Below, one piece after another: positions 34,721-46,119 of a stretch of 64,000 nt of DNA. The DNA comes from Triangularia verruculosa (Eukaryota > Ascomycota > Sordariomycetes > Sordariales > Podosporaceae): the NCBI GenBank assembly GCA_033296885.1, contig MU863886.1, forward strand, positions 62,001-126,000, written 5' to 3'. The notes beneath the pieces were generated by a model. That model did no database searches, was not told the DNA's origin, and was given only the letters and a program-made list of their open reading frames with translations. The translations under genes were made by a program, and so were the position numbers. Within the stretch, counting starts at the first letter, position 1; the number at the start of each line of letters is the position of its first letter.

Positions 34721-34862
34721 CCCCTTGAGGTGCGAGCAGTCACCTTGGCGCCCCTCCATGATTTTCACTGCTTTAACCCTTGCACCAGCCCTGATCAGAT
34801 TAGGGTTAGATATGACCACTCGAGCTGTGGGGCGCCAAGGTGACTGCGCGCATCTCGAGGGG
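34721..34862. repeat. 142-bp element with 34-bp imperfect terminal inverted repeats
   Basis: The left arm at 34721-34754 and the right arm at 34829-34862 are inverted copies matching at 31 of 34 positions, with a perfect 19-bp core (left 34736-34754, GCAGTCACCTTGGCGCCCC). The spacer is 74 bp. I see no clear target-site duplication. It could be a MITE-like non-autonomous transposon, the DNA of a long RNA hairpin, or a protein-binding cruciform. Confidence 0.8.
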
Positions 34863-37800
34863 TTCCTTAATCGAGAAATGACTTCCTGGCCCGGTTGTCA
34901 TCGCTGAATCATCCTGCCAGTACGCGGCAAGGAGTTCTTCTCATCTGCCGCAGAGCTTGAAAACGCCGCAGCCGACGTTGTGTGGCCCAACAGCTCGACC
35001 TACTACAGCATTCTATGCAGACATGGCAGTATCCTTCGTGGGGCAGGGCAGCTGTACATAGGACCACAGCAACTGTTCCGGCCTGATGGGCAGCACTTGG
35101 GTTTTGGAAGAGCTCCAGACGAGAAACCAAAATCCCTATCGCTCCTCGGTCCCCCAATCAGTCCAAGGCAGACTCGCCTGGATGCATTTCGGCCAATATC
35201 CCGGCAGCTTAGAGCAGGTTATCATTGGGCAAGGCAAGATAGCTGTCTGCCGCCCAGCCTTGTCGAACCCTGGATACCTTTTACGATCGCGTATCGCTGA
35301 ATGCTGTTCGCCTGTCTCTGTTCGCAGAAAGTACCCGGATGTATTTCCTATTTCTTCGACTTGTTTCACAAGCGATGCAGCAGGTGCATACCTTCACTGA
35401 ATAGTCGCTTCTCCAAGCTCGTGATGCTCGCATGCGCCGTCGGAATCAGGGCCGCCCCAACCTTCAACTTCCTTTTCTTTCAGTCTTCACTCAGCTCATC
35501 CTGAACTATGGCGTCTAGATTTCCTAGTCTTTACAATGCGGATAAAGCCGCCCCTCGGAAAGGGCGTCAAGCTAAGAAGCACGGCCACCCCACATTTTGG
35601 ATTTTGGACATGTCTGGGTCGGCTTCTCGACCTGCATCACCTCCATTGTTGCGGTTTTCTAAGTAAAGAAACACTCGATAGTGGCCCGCGTCACCGTCTT
35701 CTCTGGCTGCGGAATGGCTGAGGGCTCTGCAGCCCTACTAGCTCAGCTGTTTCAATCTACATGCCGCATGTTCATACCGTCGATCTTGATTCAAGCGGTT
35801 TCTTGATGATCGTGAAGGAACAACAGAAGCATTCCAGAAACACAGACACTGCCTTCCTCCATTCCCTCCATATTAAAAGCAATACAGTTGACTGCGCGGT
35901 TGCCGGGCTCGACTTCGGTCAGGGAACCCTCGACCACGGATCCAACGTGATATGCGTCTGTACCCCGCAATAAGCTTAGGCCCCTTTGGCTGCGGACGCA
36001 CAACAAGCCGCACCAGGCCAAGTGAGACATTTGGCCTGTGTCTTGGACTTCGAACCTCTGCCAAGGCTGCTGCTGAACGATGACAACGACGACGGACGGA
36101 GCAGGACTTTCCCAGGACCCAGGCTTTGGGCTCGGCGATATAGAAATGCGCTCTGCCTCTTGTTGGCGAGCTGAGATGTCAGAGAGGTTCATCTCATCAA
36201 GGCCATGCAAAAGTCACACACGGGATGACACCCTGCCACTCGAATCCGGGGGGGTGTGCCGCAGACCGTATAAGAGGGGCACCGTTATTGGAAAGCTGGT
36301 GATTTTAGCCTGGAAGGGCCGATTCGGCGGCGCTGCTAATTTCCCAGCCAATGGCATCCACCAATTGGCCAGCTAGGAAAACAAGGTGCGGCTGCGTTGA
36401 TCGTGGCGCATTGCTCGATGCCATGTTTCCTCCCACATCCCCCCCCCCTTGATCCGCCAGCCCAACTGTCACCAACCAGCAGCCAGCAGCACGCAGCAGC
36501 ACCAGTCAAGGAGCTCATGACTATCGCCCGCAAATGTGTGCGCCACGCAGCTCGCACCTCGCAGCACCTCGCAGCACGCGTGATTGGCTTTGCAATCTTG
36601 ACGCCTCTGGACCGGGGACACTGAGACCTTGACCGTTTTTAACGTTGTTCTTTGGCGTCATTTGGCCCACCTTCCCGAGCCTCGTCTCGTCCTTCGCTCT
36701 CGCTTGTGGGCCAGAACGGTAGTGCTGAGCTTCTCCAGTCCACTATGTGCGCTATCCAGCAGCTTGTGACAGCTTGTCAAGCTCGTCAGGCCTTGGTCTG
36801 CCGTGATCCCGAAAGCCAACACAAAATCCTCCGCGGGGATCCCTGTTGGCACTCCTGGTTGCCTGACTTTGGTGTCGGCAGTCCAGTCCCTTTCGGGGAG
36901 CTGTTACTGGCGAGGTCCAGGGGCCTCAAGATGAGTGCTTCGGAGCTCTCGATAGCAGTGGAGAGGCCTGCCTACTGCAGATGGGACCAACGAGTGAGTG
37001 CTGCTCCAAGAAACTCATCAAAACATGTTTATGCAACACGGGGTTCACAAGAGATGTCAAATCTCAATGTGACAGACAGGGTGCCGGCAAGCCACCATGG
37101 GCTATTCCAGAAGAGGGCAAGTCGCTCCGGTGCAAGTTGGAGAAAAGAAAAACACACATGGAGAATACGCCGGCCGCTTAGCAAATGCTTATTCGCGTCC
37201 ATCAGTTTTCATCCATTTTTTCTTACCTCGTGGACAAATCAGCGAGCTTGAGATGGCCAGTCTCGGCACCCCTGCGGCTTCGAAACACAAAGCCCAGGAC
37301 ATCCTTCCTACGGTACGAACAGCACACACACACCCCCCGGTTGACATCATCATGGCATCGATGAAGTTGAGATGAACCCAAACGCCGGTCTTGCGATCCT
37401 CCCGCCGTTGGAACGCTGGAACACTGCCATCACAGCGGATGATCAGAAAGCCATCGGACGAGATCTTGCGGCGCAACTATGTTTCAACACGCTCGATCGT
37501 ATGTGCGTGTCTGCGCCAATCTTTGGGGCCTTGGGGTTGTTGAAACAGTTGAAACGTTCGCGGGGACGGTGAAAACAACGGTTCTCAACGCTACCCTCTC
37601 CAGTCTGTGGAACGGCCCCGTTCGCCCGCTTGCTTCCGGAACGGTGGTCCTCCCCGGCCCTGATGCCCTTACCCCTTTGTGGAGTGTCGGTGGGCAATAA
37701 ACCCATGCCAAGAGGAGATGGGTTTTGTCCCCCTGGCTGGACGACGTTGCAGCGCAAGCGATGACCCAAAACCGTCAGGTCGCGCTCCACTCGCAGTGTG

Positions 37801-38717
37801 TCCTCTCGTCCAGAAAGGCCTGGTCTTGACATCGAGGAGGCATGGGAAGGCATATTGGTCAATGAGACCCTATCAATGCACGTGTGTTAATCTCCGTGAC
37901 AAGTGTCGATAGCCTCATCGTCATGATCTCCTTGTGCCCGGTCTACTACCGCTATGGTCCAAAACAGCAAAGTGAAGAGGAAACGGTCAAGAAAACAGGA
38001 CACGGTTGGGTGTGGCACACCCTCCCCCGCTTCAGCCAGCAAGCTATCCCCCGGAGCAGAACAGGCCCCCCTGGACGCGCTTGCGGAACCAAGTACCGAA
38101 AAGACAGCATCCCCCTGTGCTTGGTCTCGTTGTTGCGTTGATGGCCACATTTGGACGCACCAGCAAGACAGACCTACCAGGAACAGGTTAAGCACACCGA
38201 CAAAAGGAAAGAGGTGTGAAATCACACGCCAAACTTGGTACGGGCCGGGGTGTCGAGAAACACGAGAATGAACAGATGGGGACATTGTGGCCCGCGATCT
38301 CGTCCCAGACTGTCCCAGAGGCGTCTCGACTCCATCTTGGAACAGACTGTTTTGTCTGGCCCAGCGAGCGATGTCCCTGGCTCTCATAAATCAGCAAGAT
38401 TAGAGGAGAGAAAACACATGCATCTCCTGTGCGTCGTGCAGCTCTCACCACATGCAATTCTCCTGTACAGGTAATCTATTCGGCTGTGGAGAGCAGCAAG
38501 CAACGTAACTTGCACGGAACCGGCAGGTCATGGTATCATCCGCCTGCTGGTCCTGATTGTGACCCCTTTGCTATTCTTCCGAGAGCCAGGGACGTGTTCG
38601 GAGGTGTGGAAGAGGACAAGCAAGAGAGGGAACACGCGAGCGAGGTGCATTTGCCTGTCTTTGGTCGGCGGGCTGTGCGGTTGCTGGCTGGCCTATCTTG
38701 TACTTATTTACATGTCA

Positions 38718-38740
38718 ACGACGACGACGACGACGACGAC
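38718..38740. repeat. ACG trinucleotide microsatellite
   Basis: Uninterrupted (ACG)n of 23 nt in non-coding DNA. Confidence 0.9.
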
Positions 38741-41700
38741 ATCAAGCAACATGCACAGCTCGGTATGTCCAAAGATTAAACTGCTACCTCCAGGGAAGGC
38801 GGCGAGAGACGACCCGTTGTCATACTTCCCCAGATGGGCCATGGAAAGTCCATTTCTGGTCAGCACAGGCACAGTGGCCCAAAAAGGGTGCAAGATGAAA
38901 TATCTGGAACCGATCCGCCCAGAGAGCATCATCGGTCTCTTGTTCGACCGAACCTGCTCCGCATTCGGACAGGGGAAGAAGAAAGGATGTTGATAGGAAT
39001 CCTTGACCGGCAGACGTAATGGGTTGACGAAGGGACTCGACGCCTGTTAGCCAGTCACCTCGTTCCGCTGTCTTGTCTGGCAGGTTAGTGAGAGCAGCCA
39101 TCTCTCACTCGGTCGCTCGTCTTGGTGTGACCACCGACTGACTCAACAGAAAAAGTACGTACAAGAGAAGCCACAAACCGACAGCTTATGCGACTAGCTG
39201 AACCCCCCCTTCTCTTGCCTTTCCTCACCGTCTCGTACACTCCCGTGAGGCTGCATCTTCACAGACCGGAACCGACGCTCTCCATATGACAAAGGGTCCT
39301 CCGTGCGTTGAAAAGGAGGCAAGGGCTACTGCTGTTACCAGAAACCTACAATATGGAGCGAGTTATGACCCCAGTTTGCTGCAACGCGAATAATTAAATA
39401 CTATACGTAAAGTCGGGTGGCTACTTTCCACGCTGCAGATGATCAAGGCTTTCCACCGCAAAGGTATCATGGTAGCAATTCTCCCACGGAACAAAATTCA
39501 AAAGATGTAGTAGCCGGCCCTGAGTGACCGACCAACCCGCCGCCATCGCCGCAGTCTGTATACCTAGTGTACTGTAGGCCCGTCCAGATCGGTATGGCCT
39601 AGGGGGTTGAAAAGGGAAGGAAAGACAGGAAGCAAGGTTAAGGCAGGGTAAAGGAGGGGCGATGGAGGGACGGAGAAGGGAAGGATGATGAGCAGCATGA
39701 TGGCGTGGAGAGGAATGTCACCCGGCCATCGAGCCAGCCCATCAACCACCAAATCGAGGCCCAATCCGGCCAATCCCTTCCCTCCCATCCAGCCATCCTG
39801 CCATCCAACCATCCATCCGACCGCTACGGGCATTTATTTGACAGCAAAACCAGTAAAACGGCCGCCGTGTTCTCCTCCCGCGCACACACACAGTCGCACC
39901 ACAATGACATATCAGTGGAAAACAGGTAGAGTACAAAGTGGATATTTCCCGAACGAATGACCCACGGCTTCCCTTGTTTGTTTGAAGTGATACGAGAAAG
40001 GGAGAAAAAAATCATGGAAAGAGAACAGACACAACCAGGAATTCTCTGACTTTTTGCATCATGACTTACATGGGTCGCGGTGCTTTCTACGAGAAAAACA
40101 GCCCATATAGTGTGACAAGCTTTATTGTTCGCCAAATATTTGAGACTCTCGAAAGACCCTAGAATCCCCGGAACGTCGCCTCAAAAGAAGAAAAAACAGG
40201 ATGATCACAGTACGTTTTCATCTTGTACCTTGCTTCTCCTTGCCCCCTCGACCAAGACAAGCACAAAAAGGTCAAGGTAGCATTCAACGACCAAAAAAAC
40301 CAAGGCCAAACTAACGCAAGCCACAAACTGCAGCTCGGCCAGTCTGCCACATGGGAGCGAAGCATTTTTGCTGGTCTGGCTTTGTGGTTGTATCTGTAAT
40401 GGTAACACCACCAGACGGGTAGAGTTAAGGGCTTTCTGTATGTAGCATTTGCGGAGAGGATCCATCTTGCGTGTGATTTTTTGTCCGTTAGGGTAAATGG
40501 AAATAAAGGGACATCATAGCGTGCAGTAGCCCCTTGTCTCTCTAGCGGAGATGTTCAAAAGATGAAGAGATCTGAGCACGAAAAAAAAAAAAGACGTAAA
40601 AACGTTAGTAAAGGTAGAGTATCATCCTCGGACCGGGACAGGACCTTTTAGCACCACCAAGGAACCAGACTTGAAGGGTGATAAGTCAGGGGACTGGCTG
40701 ACTGTTTGTACGAAAAGTAAACGGGGGGCGGTTATCGGACGTTTCCAATGGGTTTCCTGACAAAGAGACGCAAGTGTCATCGTAACCAAGGTACAGGATC
40801 ATGGATACCCTCTTGTCTGCCTCGCATTCACACACATGCCGTCTACCAACTACTCTCACCTCTTCTTCGGAGCCGGGCCAGAGGGGTATACTACCTACCT
40901 ACCTACACTACATTCTACAAAATCCCGACCCCCCCTTTTCACCGGCTGTTACGGACGGTCTTGTACTTGGAGTTGCGCATACCCGGACCCAGAGAACACC
41001 TGTGGAAGGTAGCAAGCAGCTTACCTTACTCAAAAGGTTAAAAGGAGGTTTCCCGGAGACGAGTACAACAGCAACAGCACATATGCAGAGTGCTTTGGGG
41101 GTAGGTAAGTGTATAAGAATAGAACGGAAAGTTAGTAGAAGAATGCTATATTATCCGGTTACGTAGGCGCGGACACATGGGCTGAAGAGCGGTAGCGAGC
41201 AGCTTTTCTTTCTTTTTGTCAAGAGGGGCTTTTCGGCAATCTACTTTGTTACCAACACCGACTACGTAGGTAGCTATCTGTACGCTTCATCTGCCTGTTT
41301 AGAAATACCTCTCTCGCCTATTAATAATACTTTCTACATTTACTTTGAAAACAACCCGTTAAGAGGGGAAGGTAATACACGGAGAACCAGAAGATACAAA
41401 TGAACAACCCATAACATCTGCTCCTCTCCCAACCCACTCACCACCTCCCCCAACACCAAGAACGCCACCGTAGCATACCCGTCCTTCTAGCTAGCCCCCC
41501 CCCCCCTTCTTTACCACTCACTCCCTCGCTTGCCCCCGTCCACCCCAAGAAAAGAGAAGCCACCGTAGCAACAGTAGTAGCATAGGATCAACCTCCCCGT
41601 TCCCACTTCTTTCACGTCGTACCACCTCCACGTTCCCCGCTACACTTGTTCTCAAGAGTCGCAGTACCTAAGGTAGGTCAGGTAGTAACAAACGACGCTG

Positions 41701-42122
41701 CCAGGAACAAAGTTCCATTCGTCGATCTATAATCTCTTACCACATGACCACAACCTCAGATCACGCACTTAGCATCACGGGATCTAAGCGATCAGGTTTG
41801 GTGTTATCACACCTTTCACCCGTGTGGAATAGCAACTTATACACAATGTCACGGAATCGACAACATATCACACACCTCAAATCTGTTCCCATCGGTGCAA
41901 TCTTCATCCCCAAATGGGTGTATCCTCAATCATCTTCACAGGACTTTCTTCACCACAAGCTTAGCCTTACATACACAGCACAAATATATCTTCCGCATAA
42001 AACCACACCTTCTTCTCTTCCCATAATGAAAAGAAAAAAGTGTCTAATAGTCCACCACCCCTACCTAGGTACGGTACCCTCTCCAAAAGCTATGCTAAAG
42101 GAGCCTCAAAAAAAAAGTACCA

Positions 42123-44426
42123 TCAAACCGGCACCCTAAAGTCGAAATCATCCTCATCAAACTCATCTTCCTCATCGTTCAACGCCAGCCTGACAAACTG
42201 CCTTACCCACTCCTCCTGTCTCGGGTCAATTTCCTCGTCATTTCCTTCCAGCATCTCCAGCATTTCCACCATGTCATGCTGGTTACCCGCTGCTGCTGCT
42301 GCTGCTGCTGCCACTGCTTGTTGATTCTGGTTATTGCGACGCTGGTGCTGTTGTGCCTGATTGTTGTTATTTTGCCGGTAGTTCCCTGCTGCTGCTCGGC
42401 CACCCCGTCCGGGTCCGAAGCCGGCCGCGGCCGCGTTTCCTCCTCCCCGAGCACCACCCCGACGACCTCCCCCTCTACCTTGTTGTACTGCTCCAGCTTG
42501 CTGGACTTGGTTTCCACCACGATGGGCAGCTGCTCCCCCCCGTCCTCCTCGGGCTGGTGCAGGACCCTGTCTACCACGCGGAGCTCCGCGGTTTGCCACT
42601 CCAGGGTTGTTGTTAACTGGTGCCGGTGCTGCCGCAGGAGGTGGTGGTGGGTTATTAGCTGCTATTCTCAACACCAATGGCCCCTCTCTCGCAATGCCGA
42701 CCTCCTGAGCCGGCGCCCCAGCTGGTAACGGTTGCTGTTGCTGTTGCTGTTGCTGTTGTTGCTGCTGCTGCTGCTGTGCTTGACCTCTTGCCGCCGGTGC
42801 TGCCGCTGGTCTTCCTGCATTGGCGTTGTGATTATTATCCTCCTCATCTGTAGCCTCCTCAATCTCGGGAATGAACTGCTCGACTCTCTCATCAAACACC
42901 ACTGCTGGAGCTGGCTGCCCTGCCCTGCCACCTGCAAACCCATACCCAACTTCCGCACCGTCGCCCAACTCTAGCTCCCATAATCTCATGAAACAAGTCG
43001 TTACCCTTCCGTCTGGAGCCGTGTTGAAGTGCTGATATGGATTCCCAGGATCAAGCCATGCCGAACACAGATAGCAGAAATGTGTCTGGCAGCGATAACA
43101 GATCATGTGGTTGCACCCGTGTGTCTTTTGTGCGGGAGCAGCACACGTAGGGCAGGGTGTAGTGTGCGCCTTCATGTACTCGATAGAAGCCAGTTCTTCG
43201 GCTGTGAGCTCCTCCTTTGCCCTACGGCAACCGACAAACTCGCCGTGCCAGGATTGCATGCATCTGCTGCAAAAGGCAAAGCTGCAGGTGTCGCATATCG
43301 CCAACAGGTCCTCAGTTTTGTTGTATGGTTTCGACTTTCCCACCTCGCCTTCGGGAGTCTCTTCGCTATCTTCGTCTTCAGAAGCAGAGCTATCGTCGTC
43401 ATCTGAGTCGTCAGCGAGTTCAAGACCGGTAGGTCGTTTATGCTTCTTGGAGCGGGCGGCGCCGTTGCACCATTGGCGGGGGCAGTAGATGGTGTTCTTG
43501 TCTGACTCGAGCTCGGTTTTGTACTTGAGGGTGACATAACGGCGGACGGTTTCTTCGTCGATGGGGATCTGGAGTAGCTCGCTAGGGCTGATGAAGACTT
43601 TGGGCTTCTTTCGTTTTCTGCCTGATGGCGATCGTGACTTTCCACGCTCCTTGGCGCAGTTTGGTGCTGGGCACTTGACCGCGGCCAAATTTCCCTCCTT
43701 GATGGCGCTGTTGTAGAAGTCCTGCAGACACTCGACGCAAAAGACGTGCCCGCAGTCCGTCATCTTGTGGCAGAAAGCACCCTTTTTGGGGTCCAGACAC
43801 ACCCCACATTCAAAGGTCTCCTTCTCAAATGCTGCCCTCCTAGCTTGTATGTCATAGTCGAGAATGGCAATCTTGTGACTTGGATCGACTTCCAGCGCAC
43901 CAGCATCGCTCACTAGACCAAAGATATCTTCAGCAGCTTGCTGTACGTGATCGATATAGCTGAAACCGACCAAGTCACGTCCCATATCTTCCCATAACCT
44001 TGGGCCGTCATCCTGAAGCTTCTTGATCGTCTCGGCTGGGAGCCATGGCGGGTTGGTAGAAATGGCAACCTTGGGTGGTTCCTGCTCTGGATACTTGGGG
44101 CCAAAAGAAAGCTCGAGCCGTATCGATGGGAGATGGGCAAGTTCATGCGAGTCGACCTGTGGTTGGGCTTGTTGATCCGGATCCTGATAGCCACCGGCTA
44201 TGGCGGGGCCGGCATGCGGGTTGGCACCATTCGCGACTCGTCCAGCAGTAGGATCTGGGGGTGGACCATCATTCGAGGCCGTGGGGAAGTAGACAACAAC
44301 AGGCTTCGAAGGGGTGACGGGGAGTTCAAGGGCGATTGTATAAGGGTCATTCGGCTTGGGCGTTTGTATCTCGGGAAATATAGCTTCTAATGTCTGGAGC
44401 TCGGTATCACGCTCTGTTTCTGCCAT
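42123..44426 (-). CDS. ITT1: RBR-type E3 ubiquitin ligase (RWD-RING1-IBR-RING2) with Gln/RGG-rich tail
   Basis: Ring-between-ring ligase of the RNF14/Itt1 type, which passes ubiquitin through a RING2 cysteine. Single exon, 767 aa. An N-terminal RWD domain (about 5-170) has the PxxYPExEPP-like segment FGPKYPEQEPPKVAIS. RING1 (about 207-257) reads CGVCL...CHKMTDCGHVFCVEC. IBR (about 300-400) includes IYCPRQWC and CSFAFCSRCMQSWHG, interrupted by an acidic Ser/Asp/Glu insert (338-360). RING2 (about 425-455) reads CPTCAAPAQKTHGCNHMICY with the expected catalytic Cys438. After a linker the last 250 residues are polyQ, Pro/Ala-rich, then repeated RGG/RGR motifs and Asn/Gln runs, a typical RNA-binding disordered tail, ending in an acidic segment. 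In yeast, Itt1 is linked to translation termination and human RNF14 acts on stalled ribosomes; a similar role is inferred. Confidence 0.93.
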   Translation of the reverse strand: MAETERDTELQTLEAIFPEIQTPKPNDPYTIALELPVTPSKPVVVYFPTASNDGPPPDPTAGRVANGANPHAGPAIAGGYQDPDQQAQPQVDSHELAHLPSIRLELSFGPKYPEQEPPKVAISTNPPWLPAETIKKLQDDGPRLWEDMGRDLVGFSYIDHVQQAAEDIFGLVSDAGALEVDPSHKIAILDYDIQARRAAFEKETFECGVCLDPKKGAFCHKMTDCGHVFCVECLQDFYNSAIKEGNLAAVKCPAPNCAKERGKSRSPSGRKRKKPKVFISPSELLQIPIDEETVRRYVTLKYKTELESDKNTIYCPRQWCNGAARSKKHKRPTGLELADDSDDDDSSASEDEDSEETPEGEVGKSKPYNKTEDLLAICDTCSFAFCSRCMQSWHGEFVGCRRAKEELTAEELASIEYMKAHTTPCPTCAAPAQKTHGCNHMICYRCQTHFCYLCSAWLDPGNPYQHFNTAPDGRVTTCFMRLWELELGDGAEVGYGFAGGRAGQPAPAVVFDERVEQFIPEIEEATDEEDNNHNANAGRPAAAPAARGQAQQQQQQQQQQQQQQQPLPAGAPAQEVGIAREGPLVLRIAANNPPPPPAAAPAPVNNNPGVANRGAPRGRQGPAPARGGRGGAAAHRGGNQVQQAGAVQQGRGGGRRGGARGGGNAAAAGFGPGRGGRAAAGNYRQNNNNQAQQHQRRNNQNQQAVAAAAAAAAGNQHDMVEMLEMLEGNDEEIDPRQEEWVRQFVRLALNDEEDEFDEDDFDFRVPV

Positions 44427-45213
44427 GGGTACCCAGCTCTTGATCTCTTGAGGAACTATGCCTTCCGTCTATCGGCCTGTCCTGTCCCCTTGTCCGAGTC
44501 TCTTAGTCCCCGTCTTGTGATGATGGTCGTGACGGTCGGTTGGTGGAAAAGTACGTCTTGGATTGGGAAGCGGCAGAAGAGGGGTTCCGGGCAAGCAATG
44601 AATCTCGGCGGGCGTAAAAGATGGCTTGGTGTATGGCAATAGTTCGCAAGATAGGACCCGCTTCGTTATGTGAATTATTAATGGCTTGAAGTGTCCATGC
44701 AGATGGTGCAGACTCAGCACGCCATGCAGCAAACAGTCCAGTGGCCGAGGAGAGGTAAACGACGCATGTTCCAGAAGGGACGGCAGACGGGGACTCGGAG
44801 GATCAACCGGGAGGCAAAAAAAATAAAATACTTTTCTATTTTGAATGACAGGAGATTTTAGTTGGGAGAGCGAAAGTTGAGGACGCGGCGGATGGATGAC
44901 TCGTTCGCCGACTTGACGTTGCTCAGTTGCCAATCCGGGCATCCCAGCGCTGTGGCACCCCGCCTTTTTCTCCAAGCCCAATTGAAGAATGGGGAACCTT
45001 GCCTCTAGCGGGCTGAGCCGATTGGCCGGCCTGCCTGAAGCAAACACGCTGACGACATGAGCTTCTGGAAACTTGCAGCCACTGACTGGACTGAGGACGA
45101 TTTCACGCGACGCAGTTTGATACTTCTATTAGTCTAAATATGCGGCACTAGAATCCCGTCTTTATTTTTCTTACTCGTCCCATCGATACCCCCACGGGAA
45201 CCGCCCCGTCAAA
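44427..45213. other. Divergent promoter region, RBR ligase and dolichyl-diphosphatase
   Basis: 787 bp between two divergent genes. The 192-codon minus frame at 44469-45047 is rich in Pro, Leu, His and Ser and lacks a motif; it lies in both promoters and is not called. Confidence 0.6.
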
Positions 45214-46119
45214 ATGTCGGACAACATCACCCCCCTCGCCTCCTTATCCTTGACCCACGTCTACTATGTTAGCGATTACCCCTTGCCATCGTCTTTCTTC
45301 CCGTGCGTCACTAACCCTCTCTTCTTCCAACAGAACCCCAACGACCCCCTCTCGCACCTCTGTGCCTTCCTCGCCCTCGTCCCCCAGGCCCTCTGCGTAG
45401 TCTATGCCACGCTCCTCTGGTCCACCCGCGAAGCCGAAGTGCTGTTGATGTTCCTCGGCCAGCTCACCTGCGAGCTCATCAACTTTGTTCTCAAACGCCT
45501 TATCAAAGAAGAACGACCGAAGCATGTCATCAGCACTGGTGGAAAAGGGTATGGAATGCCATCATCACACGCACAGTTCGCGGTATTCTGGGCCGTAGCC
45601 CTGGGATTATTCTTGATGGTTCGACACAGGCCGCCACGGTCGCATATCAAGAAGGGACAGATGCAAAAGGAAAAGGCGGCAGAGAAGGAAGGGGATGGGC
45701 CCGCGTTGGCGGACGTGCCGAGACGGTACAAAGAGGGCGGGTTGCGGGCTGTGAATGCGCATCTCGAGGCATATTCGCATACGCCGTGGTCGTTGGCGCA
45801 GAGGACGGCGGTGAGCTTCGCTGCCGGAGTTGTTGCGGTTCTGGTGGCGTGGAGTCGGATTTATCTTGGGTACCACACTCCCAAGCAGGTGTTGGCTGGG
45901 TCTGCAGCTGGAGCGGTGAGTGCGGTGGCATGGTTTGCGATTACATACATGATGAGAGAGACCGGATTGCTGGCGTGGGCGCTGGAGTTCCCTGTGGCTA
46001 GGTGGCTGAGGATACGGGACTTGGTGGTGGAGGAGGATTTGTGCCAGGCGGGTTGGGAGAAGTGGGAGGAGCGGAGGATACTGGCTTTGAGTAAGGATAA
46101 GTTTAATAAAAATAAGTGA
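45214..46119 (+). CDS. CWH8: Dolichyl-diphosphatase (PAP2 family)
   Basis: ER membrane enzyme that recycles dolichyl diphosphate to dolichyl phosphate for N-glycosylation. Exons 45214-45267 and 45334-46119 join to 279 aa through a 66-nt intron (donor GTTAGC, branch CACTAAC, acceptor CAACAG). The intron is a multiple of three and open, so it also reads through. The spliced N-terminus ASLSLTHVYYNPNDPLSHLC matches the Cwh8/DOLPP1 pattern. The three PAP2 motifs are present: KRLIKEERP (72-80), GMPSSHAQF (PSSH at 94-97) and SRIYLGYHTPKQV. Four or more hydrophobic helices surround them. A basic/acidic loop of about 50 residues between the second and third motifs is longer than in yeast. Confidence 0.95.
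   Translation: MSDNITPLASLSLTHVYYVSDYPLPSSFFPCVTNPLFFQQNPNDPLSHLCAFLALVPQALCVVYATLLWSTREAEVLLMFLGQLTCELINFVLKRLIKEERPKHVISTGGKGYGMPSSHAQFAVFWAVALGLFLMVRHRPPRSHIKKGQMQKEKAAEKEGDGPALADVPRRYKEGGLRAVNAHLEAYSHTPWSLAQRTAVSFAAGVVAVLVAWSRIYLGYHTPKQVLAGSAAGAVSAVAWFAITYMMRETGLLAWALEFPVARWLRIRDLVVEEDLCQAGWEKWEERRILALSKDKFNKNK

Larger units (their letters stand above)
29610..42122. other. 12.5-kb gene-poor region upstream of vib-1
   Basis: Everything between the vib-1 ATG and the 3' end of the RBR ligase gene. No frame shows a recognisable domain or a convincing multi-exon structure, although GC content is ordinary and not AT-collapsed. Contents I can name: a G-rich tract at 30641-30665, a doubtful 135-codon frame at 32234-32641, a 142-bp inverted-repeat element at 34721-34862, an ACG microsatellite at 38718-38740, a C-tract near 41500 and a TACCTAGGTA palindrome at 42062. 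The first part is presumably vib-1 promoter and 5' UTR. Confidence 0.5.

Noticed and set aside
37887..38387. 166-codon minus and overlapping plus frames in the gene desert
   Set aside because: No motif and random-looking composition on both strands; nothing distinguishes one strand as coding.
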